Position numbers and translations under genes: made by a program | Part shown: piece by piece, positions 57,491 through 64,000 of the stretch | How the letters are laid out: each line of letters starts with the position of its first letter | Position numbering within the stretch: position 1 is the stretch's first letter | The notes under the pieces: model-generated | What the model was told of the DNA's origin: nothing | Databases searched by the model: none | What the model saw: the letters and a program-made list of their open reading frames with translations, nothing else | Assembly: GCA_023627715.1 (NCBI GenBank) | Contig: JAMAHW010000112.1 | Span: forward strand, 1 to 64,000 | From: Periconia sp. R9002 | Taxonomy: Eukaryota; Ascomycota; Dothideomycetes; Pleosporales; Periconiaceae | Length of the DNA: 64,000 bases | Reading direction: 5' to 3'

Positions 57491-57880
57491 GAAATTTATT
57501 TGATTCTGTATGGTTATAGATGTTTGATCATGTTCATTACATATACCTGGTCTTCTGTCTGCTACGAAGCACTGTTGGTGCTGGCGCGGCAGAGATTCCG
57601 ATAGCCGGTACCGGAAGAATGCTTTCCCATTCCTAAATCACATCCACGCGCTGTTACGCAAACCCACAGATGCCCATTTTCCATTGGCATGACCGGTCCC
57701 TTGGATATCCATCATTCTCCGTGGCCCCACAACTTTACAGTGTATCTTGTACCCGATGATAGACCGGTGTTCCTATCTGCTCGGTTGATGTCGGTGTACC
57801 GCAATCAGCCAACTAGTGGTGGAGTTTCAAAAAATGATTCACCGGTGTTCTCGACGACCAGCAATATACCCCACGTGAAA
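57491..57880. promoter_or_regulatory. Shared qutE-qutG divergent promoter
   Basis: This 390-bp region should control both genes. I did not find a good full match to the QutA/QA-1F consensus here, only a GGATATCC palindrome near 57700. That makes it the exception among the qut promoters. Confidence 0.5.
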
Positions 57881-58936
57881 ATGTCAGAACTCTCTCCTGA
57901 TGAATTGAGCGAAATCTATACGTTTGCAGTTCAGCTGGGAAAAGATGCGGGACAGATGCTGATGCAGGCCGCGAAGCTTCGAACAGGAGACACAGGAGCT
58001 TCCCAACAGCAAGACGAGCATGTGCAAAAAGCGAATGCTGTCGATTTAGTCACCGAGACTGATGAGAATATCGAAGCATTCATCAAAAGCCAGATAGTCT
58101 CGAAGTTTCCCACCCACAAATTTGTCGGCGAAGAATCATACTCCAAAGGATCCTCGCGACAATACCTAATCGATGATGCGCCGACGTGGTGTGTCGACCC
58201 GCTTGACGGGACTGTGAACTACATCCATCTATTCCCGATGTTCTGCGTGTCCATCGCCTTCATCCACAAATCCAAGCCCCTCATTGGCGTTATCAACGCT
58301 CCCTTTCTCAACCAATTCTTCAGCTCTTGCGCCGGTCGAGGCGCGTTTCTCAACGAAACACAGCCATTACCTCTTATCCGAAACCCTGTACCTCCAATGC
58401 CAGCGGAAGCTCCGAGCGGATGCGTCTTTTCTTGTGAATGGGGAAAGGATAGAAAGGATGCGCCAGATGGCAATCTGCATCGGAAGGTTGAAAGTTTTAT
58501 GAACATGGCTGCGGAGCTCGGCGGCCGAGGTGGGAAAGGTGGGATGGTGCATGGGGTTCGGTCTCTGGGGAGTGCCACGCTGGACTTGGCCTACGTGGCT
58601 ATGGGCTCGTTTGATATCTGGTGGGAAGGCGGATGTTGGGAGTGGTACGTTGTCCCTTTTGTTAAGCTTGTCGATGCATTTCTAACGGATAACAGGGATG
58701 TGGCGGCGGGAATAGCTATTTTGCAAGAAGCTGGAGGTCTCGTTACTACAGCAAATCCACCGGAAGATTGCGAGACAAGTCCGATTGATGAAGTGAAACT
58801 GGGAAGTCGACTCTATCTTGCGATCCGACCAGCTGGTGCATCAGCAAATGAGACAGGACGTGCAAGTCAAGAGAGGACTGTAAGAGAGGTCTGGAAACGG
58901 GTGCGGCATCTGGACTATTCACGACCAGGAGCATAA
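57881..58936 (+). CDS. qutG: QutG-type inositol monophosphatase family protein
   Basis: Exons 57881-58644 and 58696-58936, 334 aa. The intron 58645-58695 (GTACGT...CTAAC...AACAG) is 51 nt, stop-free and in frame; splicing restores WEWDVAAGIAILQEAGG. The start is the ATG of MSELSPDELSE; the frame upstream is open but has no family similarity. Metal-binding motifs of the IMPase family are intact: GEES at 83-86, DPLDGT at 106-111 and WDVAAG near the end. QutG/QA-X is a constant member of the fungal quinate cluster although its exact metabolic role is unsettled. It converges on qutB across a region with a perfect inverted repeat. Confidence 0.9.
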   Translation: MSELSPDELSEIYTFAVQLGKDAGQMLMQAAKLRTGDTGASQQQDEHVQKANAVDLVTETDENIEAFIKSQIVSKFPTHKFVGEESYSKGSSRQYLIDDAPTWCVDPLDGTVNYIHLFPMFCVSIAFIHKSKPLIGVINAPFLNQFFSSCAGRGAFLNETQPLPLIRNPVPPMPAEAPSGCVFSCEWGKDRKDAPDGNLHRKVESFMNMAAELGGRGGKGGMVHGVRSLGSATLDLAYVAMGSFDIWWEGGCWEWYVVPFVKLVDAFLTDNRDVAAGIAILQEAGGLVTTANPPEDCETSPIDEVKLGSRLYLAIRPAGASANETGRASQERTVREVWKRVRHLDYSRPGA

Positions 58937-59021
58937 AATCGAAGATTCACAAGATTTTGCAAAGGAGATCGGGCGTTTTCAAGAGCGCCGGACCTATGCC
59001 ACCTGCGGTAGAAAAGGGTTT

Positions 59022-59109
59022 TTTTTGTGCCACTGTGAAGGGCATATGTAGAATCACTAATGAATCATCATTAGTGATTCTACATATGCCCTTCACAGTG
59101 GCACAAAAA
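59022..59109. repeat. Perfect 42-bp inverted repeat with 4-nt loop
   Basis: The left arm 59022-59063 and right arm 59068-59109 are exact reverse complements; the loop is ATCA. It lies 85 bp after the qutG stop and 90 bp before the qutB stop, at the centre of the convergent gap. The outer ends are runs of T and A. A bidirectional terminator or hairpin-RNA source is possible. Confidence 0.95.
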
Positions 59110-59199
59110 TTGCCATTTCATGTCTTTTCTATCATGAATCGCTAGTAATATATACATGAATGCCTTCAACTCGTTTCACATGCCAACTCAACCCGATAT

Positions 59200-60205
59200 C
59201 TATAGTTTTGATTCGCTTAACTTCAGTGCGATCGCTTTGTGAACTTGTTCAATAGGCAACTCGCTCACTTCCTTCCCTAGCCAATACTTATCCTGCTCCA
59301 GTCCTTGCCAGATCAAAGCCTCGGTGCCTAGTATCAACTTCCAGCCAGCCTGCTGGCTGATATCCGCAATCTCCGTCCACGGAGAAGGATGATAGCACAT
59401 CTCCAATATCGCACCCTTGTGCTCCTGCTTCAGAAAGTGTTCCAGCACCTTCCTTGCCTCCTTCTCTTCTTCCGTCTTCGGTGTGAAGTTCGGCACACAC
59501 GCTATTATCGCGCCCACGGGCTCTAAAGCCTGTGCTTGAGAGACGGTAGCCACATCGACTAACGCATCGCCGTACCCTCTTGCAGCGCACTCGTCAATGA
59601 CTGCTTTGACCTCGCTCCGGTCCCGATTCACGAGGTAGATTTTACTCGCTTTCATCCATGTCCTTAGAGCATATACGGCGCTTCGCGCTGCTCCTCCACC
59701 GCCTACGACCACTGCGGGTCGGTTGTGGAACGTAGCATCGGGATCTGATACGTTTTGGTAGAAAGCTTCTCGGATGCCGACGACGTCTGTGTTGGTGCCC
59801 ATGTATCGTCGCTTACCCGTGACAGGATCGTCGCGGACGAAAAGGGTGTTCACAGCGCCTACTGCTTCGCCTTCGGGAGTGAGTGCGTCAAGGTGGTTTA
59901 GGATAGCGACTTTGTGCGGCATCGTTACTGAAGCGCCTGGGTGGAATTAGCATGCTGTAATGAAACTATTGTTTAAGCAGATGACGAGGCTTACCATAGA
60001 ACCTTGGATCTTGTCGTAGCTTGAGGAAGAGGTTCATATCGGTGGAGTCGAGAGGTATTTGCGCCCATTTCAAGCCGAGGTTGTCATATATCGTTTGGTG
60101 GAGAAGTGGTGACATGCTGTGTGAAATTCCGTGACCGAAGAGATAGCCATGGCGATCGAGTCTTTCAATCTGTGATGACTGTGTTTCGGTTGTTTGTTGG
60201 GCCAT
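59200..60205 (-). CDS. qutB: Quinate/shikimate dehydrogenase
   Basis: Exons 60205-59995 and 59936-59200, 315 aa. The intron 59937-59994 (GTAAGC...GCTAAT...CCCAG) joins RFYG to ASVTMPHK. The substrate domain has [14 protein letters not shown], with catalytic-type Lys79 in MPHK and Asp121 in GTNTD. The NAD-binding loop is GGGGAAR at about 149. The length fits QutB/QA-3 rather than AROM. It oxidises quinate to 3-dehydroquinate, the first step after uptake. It diverges from qutD, and the region between them carries the best QutA-type site in the window. Confidence 0.93.
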
Positions 60206-61039
60206 TGTGAAAGTGTAGCGATTTGATAAACAGGTGTAGAAAAGCCAAAGAAAACCGGATTATTCAAGTGTGAGATGGGTGTAGAGAATGCGGATGATGT
60301 TTATGCAAACTTTTCCCTAGGACTTCACAGCACAAGGCCCGGAATTATGTATAAGGATTCCAAGGTGGGCCACTCCTCCACAATTACTTGGTATCCTGTA
60401 CGAAGCTATGGTTATGTGGGGAAGTGTGATAAGATGGAAAATGATTTAATTCCCCAATGTTTACACGAGTCATTTCAACGCCTCCTGGAGTTCTTCTGGG
60501 GCGGTTAAATACTTTTCCGCCCTAGTCTCCTGACGACATGTAGGCGCACTATCCATGTAGCTCACCGACATCGCACGCTCCAATGGGGATAGACCCAAGC
60601 ACCAAGAAAAGCTTTCCCCGCAACTACAGGCGTTTCTTCGGCCTCGACATGGAAGTTGGACCGACTGTGGCTCAGGGTATGCTGGGGGGATGGATGAATG
60701 TTTAATGTCATAATCACCACGAAAGTGCAGCTGCATCGGAAAAAGGATGGACTGGGGCAAGGCGTAGCTGGGGGTTCTCCACGGGGTAATCTTAGGGGAT
60801 TATCTGGGGTACCTACATACATATATGAGAGGATCTCACCGCGATTAACTCTTTTCATCCCACCCATCAGAACGGTTTTCATCTACCAGAGTGTGGGGTC
60901 CGATCTGGAGCCGTGGACTAAGTTTTTTTTTCTCTCCTAATTACCAGACCCCTTAACGATTTTCTCGGTCGCCTTTCCCATCGTCACTTCTTCTCGAGTG
61001 CTTCAATCCGTAGATCAGTAACGACGCAATACCGCCATC
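60206..61039. promoter_or_regulatory. Shared qutB-qutD divergent promoter
   Basis: This 834-bp region should drive both the dehydrogenase and the permease. It contains a strong QutA-like site at 60503-60518 with a CreA-like CTGGGG just before it (60496-60501). A wide-spaced pair of half sites (GGGTAA and TTATCT) occurs at 60784-60805. A CT-rich leader precedes qutD. Confidence 0.65.
60503..60518 (+). promoter_or_regulatory. QutA/QA-1F-like site, best match
   Basis: GGTTAAATACTTTTCC matches GGRTAARYRYTTATCC at 14 of 16 positions. It sits 298 bp upstream of qutB and 522 bp upstream of qutD. Confidence 0.6.
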
Positions 61040-62789
61040 ATGGGCATCCTCGCCTTCGTCGAAGATAGGCCCACGCCCAAAGCCGTCTACAATTGGCGTG
61101 TTTACGCATGTGCCTGTGTAGCATCATGGGCTGCGTGCATGATCGGTTACGACTCCGCTTTCATTGGGACGACGCTTGCTCTGCCATCCTTCGTCGATGA
61201 GTTTGGATTCAAGAAAATGGATCCCAATAAGCTTGCTCTCACCAAGGCGAACATCGTATCGGTATACCAAGCAGGAGCCTTCTTCGGATCTTTCGGCGCT
61301 TACGTCTCGAGCTACCATTGGGGCCGAAGGAGGAGCTTGATCATCTGGATTCTCGTGTTTATTGTGGGTGCTGGTATGATGTTGGGCGCAAATGCCCAAA
61401 GAGGGCTGGGTCTTATCATCGGAGGCAGAGTGCTCGCAGGATTGGGAGTCGGTGCCGCGTCTAACATGGTGCCTATTTACATTTCCGAGCTCTCCCCTCC
61501 CGCGATTCGTGGTCGTCTCGTGGGTATTTACGAACTAGGATGGCAAATTGGTGGGCTCGTTGGATTGTAAGTTTCAATTTTTAGGCGAGAAGAAAGGTCG
61601 CCCCTGTTATCGACAACTGTTAACATGTTGTAGCTGGATAAATTACGGTCTACAAGAGACCATGGCACCCTCGCACCAGCAGTGGCTTATTCCTTTTGCC
61701 GTACAGCTCATCCCCGCGGGTTGCCTCCTCCTTGGAGCCATCTGGATGAAGGAGTCCCCTCGATGGCTGTTTCAAAAGGGCCGACGGGAACTGGCCATGA
61801 AGAACCTCTGCTGGATCCGCAACCTCGAGCCAACAGATCTATACATTGTCGAAGAAGTTGCAGCCATTGACGCGCAACTCGAGTGGGACCGTGTCCACGT
61901 CGGCGTCGGTTTCTGGAAGCCATTCGCCGCTCTCAAACAGAGAAAGACTCAATGGCGTTTCTTTCTTGGTGGCATGCTGTTCCTCTGGCAGAACGGCTCT
62001 GGAAGTACGTACATTTCAGGCGTAACATAAGCATAGTGAACTTTACTGACTTTCTACCCGCGAACAGTCAACGCGATCAACTACTACAGTCCCACTGTCT
62101 TCAAGTCTATCGGCATTACGGGAACCAGCACTGGTTTCCTGACAACCGGCATCTTTGGTGTCGTCAAAACTGTAGTCACCGTCATCTGGCTTCTCTGGCT
62201 TATTGATCAGCTCGGTCGCACAAAGTTGCTCATGTTCGGTGCAGCTGGCGGATCTCTATGCATGTGGTTTATCGGCGCATACATCAAGATTGCCAACTCA
62301 GGATCCAAAGCCGCTAATGCCAGTGGGAAGCTCTCTTCCGGCGGTATCGCTGCCATGTTCATGTTCTATCTGTGGACAGCCTTCTACACCCCATCGTGGA
62401 ACGGTACCCCCTGGGTCATCAACTCCGAAATGTACAGCCAGAACACGCGATCACTCGGACAGGCTTCCGCGGCCGCGAATAACTGGTTTTGGAATTTCAT
62501 CATCTCGCGCTTTACACCTCAAATGTTCAACACGATGGAGTACGGTGTGTACTTCTTCTTCGCGTCGCTGATGATCTTGTCGATTCCCTTCATTTACTTC
62601 TTGGTGCCTGAGACCAAGGGTGTGCCGCTCGAGCACATGGATGAGCTGTTTGAATATAAGAACGTGCGCAAGGCACACGGCGAAATGATCCAGAAGTTGA
62701 GAATGGATGAAGAGGAGTTCCGACACGACGCCGAAGGAGCCGGGTTGACTGTTGAGAAGACCAAGGATGAGAGGGTCGAGACTGTGTAA
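61040..62789 (+). CDS. qutD: Quinate permease, sugar-porter MFS family
   Basis: Exons 61040-61566, 61634-62004 and 62068-62789, 539 aa. Introns are 67 and 63 nt with GTAAGT and GTACGT donors. Sugar-porter signatures are present: MIGYDSAFIGTTLALPSF, GRRRSL after helix 2, ESPRWLFQKGR, NAINYYSPTVFKSIG and LVPETKGVPLEHMDELF. Twelve membrane helices can be placed. The strong context (next to qutB, sharing its promoter) and the QutD/QA-Y-like N-terminus (RPTPKAVYNWRVY) support quinate as substrate. The acidic C-terminus is cytosolic. In known systems the permease is quinate-induced under QutA. Confidence 0.93.
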
Positions 62790-63109
62790 TCAGGCTTCAC
62801 GAGCGTTTGATTTCTCTTTACTGAACTTGGCATAATGTCCGGTTTGGAAGAATTTGATTGATGTATATTACCATCGTATGGCGACATGAACATGATTTGT
62901 GAAATGGAATTTCTCATATTGTGACAGTCTCATCTCATATAGTTCTTCATTAAAACATGATCCATACTTCCATTCCATGAGATCGACTCTACACAGTAAT
63001 AATAACAACAACAGGAGGAACAGCGGAAAAAAACAGGAAAGTCATAAAGTCATCACAGAACCGAAGAACCAGGTTGATGTCATACACCCCCCATCCCTCT
63101 GCTTCGTCA
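62790..63109. other. Convergent intergenic region
   Basis: 3' flank of qutD and of the F-box-like gene. Nothing else is recognised. Confidence 0.5.
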
Positions 63110-64000
63110 TCAAAACAAATGTCCAACCTCCACAAAGTCCCCCCTAGCACTCCTCTCCATCCGTCTATGCCCAAACCCGCAATCCCCCAGACTCTCCTCA
63201 CTACTAAAATTACACTCCCACCTCCCTACCAAATCCTCCATGCCAACAATCCACCCATTCCTCTCCACATCATCCTCGTCGTCATCATCTCTATTATCCC
63301 AAAATAGCCCCAATGCCTCCCTATCCGAACCCACTTCATAAATGACTTTACTTCTCGCATCGCCGTAGACGCCGTGAACAGATCTTTTGTTCGCATCAAC
63401 AGACTGGACATTTTTACGCGCAGTGAGGATGCGAGATTGAGCTGCCAAACGCGACCGCGAAGGCGAGAGTGTCGTGATATGCGGGAATTGCGTGAATATT
63501 GTATTCGGAGATGTCAAAGACAGCAAAGGCGCTATTGGAGGGGATTCTTCCTCGGTGGGAGAAGGAGGCAGTGCTTTGTTCAGTGCAAGCGGTGCTGTAT
63601 CTCTCGCGCCTGTCGCTTCCTGCGTTGTAAATGACGATGTATGAGATTTTGGCGTGTGCGGGGGGGAAATGGGGTGGTGGGTTTTTGCCGGACGCGGTGC
63701 AGCGGTGAAAAGGAGCGCGTCGGGGGGAAGGAGCGCGGAGATCAAGGGCTTGCATTGGGCTTGAATCAGGCCGTCTGGGTCATGTGGGATCCGAACGCGC
63801 TTCAAGGTAGGGAATGAAGTTCCTTTTTTGATGCTATTGGCTAAGAGGAGGTGGGTTAGATGGGCCATGGGATCCTCTTCGGAGAGAGTATTGTTGACTG
63901 AGGTGAGACTTGGTGGTGGGCCGGCTTGAGAGCGGATTTCCCAATGGAGGTTTTGGAGCGTTGGGGAGTAGAACTGAGGCCGTAGTGATCTTCCCCGAGT
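63110..64000 (-). CDS. F-box-like protein, C-terminal part (truncated by the window)
   Basis: The frame is open from the window end to a stop at 63110, so the first in-frame ATG (63868) is probably internal. The visible part has LQNLHWEIRSQAGPP and LKRVRIPHDPDGLIQAQCKP, which resemble the C-terminal region of fungal F-box/LRR-type proteins in which hits of this form are common. A Ser/Pro-rich insertion and an acidic patch (DNRDDDDEDDVERN) follow. The F-box itself would lie outside the window, so the assignment is tentative. Confidence 0.5.
   Translation of the reverse strand, partial: TRGRSLRPQFYSPTLQNLHWEIRSQAGPPPSLTSVNNTLSEEDPMAHLTHLLLANSIKKGTSFPTLKRVRIPHDPDGLIQAQCKPLISALLPPDALLFTAAPRPAKTHHPISPPHTPKSHTSSFTTQEATGARDTAPLALNKALPPSPTEEESPPIAPLLSLTSPNTIFTQFPHITTLSPSRSRLAAQSRILTARKNVQSVDANKRSVHGVYGDARSKVIYEVGSDREALGLFWDNRDDDDEDDVERNGWIVGMEDLVGRWECNFSSEESLGDCGFGHRRMERSARGDFVEVGHLF

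Noticed and set aside
60784..60805. GGGTAA ... TTATCT as a second QutA site in the qutB-qutD promoter
   Set aside because: The half sites are ten bases apart instead of four, so it does not fit the known site. Kept only as a note.

Overview
This window looks like nuclear DNA of a filamentous ascomycete (Pezizomycotina). Most genes carry one to four short introns (about 47-136 nt) with GTRNGT-like donors, CTAAC-type branch points and YAG acceptors. The left end is a TpA-rich tract of the kind left by repeat-induced point mutation (RIP). The gene content (complete quinate cluster, fungal STAND-type N-terminal domains, CBM18 chitin deacetylase, Zn2Cys6 activator) is typical of moulds. I cannot fix the class or genus from the sequence alone.

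Left block (1-14.6 kb): a RIP-like AT-rich tract is followed by three large minus-strand genes of the fungal NLR/STAND style. The first is an N-terminal helical domain plus ankyrin protein with a 570-residue C-terminal region I do not recognise. The second is an ankyrin protein with a tail anchor and a reading-frame break. The third is a kinase/NB-ARC/TPR protein with a tail anchor and an in-frame TGA. Two small genes (8.5 and 9.4 kb) lie between them. Middle block (15-30.6 kb): a small membrane protein, a 37-bp minisatellite, a cysteine-rich putative DNA-binding protein with an internal duplication, a two-domain fasciclin GPI protein, a divergent protein kinase with a GC-AG intron, a BBE-type FAD oxidase and a large Ser/Pro-rich membrane protein.

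Right block (30.9-62.8 kb): all seven quinate-utilisation (qut/qa) functions are present. Repressor qutR and activator qutA are divergent, and qutC (dehydroshikimate dehydratase) follows. After about 18 kb of unrelated genes come qutE (type II dehydroquinase), qutG (IMPase-like), qutB (quinate dehydrogenase) and qutD (permease). The inserted genes are RPB10 (four small exons), NAN1/UTP17, a PLC-like phosphodiesterase, a chitin deacetylase with three CBM18 modules, a Dal5-type permease and a conserved membrane protein. QutD imports quinate. QutB, QutE and QutC convert it through dehydroquinate and dehydroshikimate to protocatechuate. QutA and QutR control the set. Imperfect matches to the QutA/QA-1F site occur in the qutB-qutD, qutR-qutA and upstream qutC regions, and a perfect 42-bp inverted repeat sits midway between the convergent qutG and qutB. 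The window ends inside an F-box-like gene.

Gene models were spliced by eye from ORF phase and splice-site motifs. Exon coordinates are given in the evidence of each gene.
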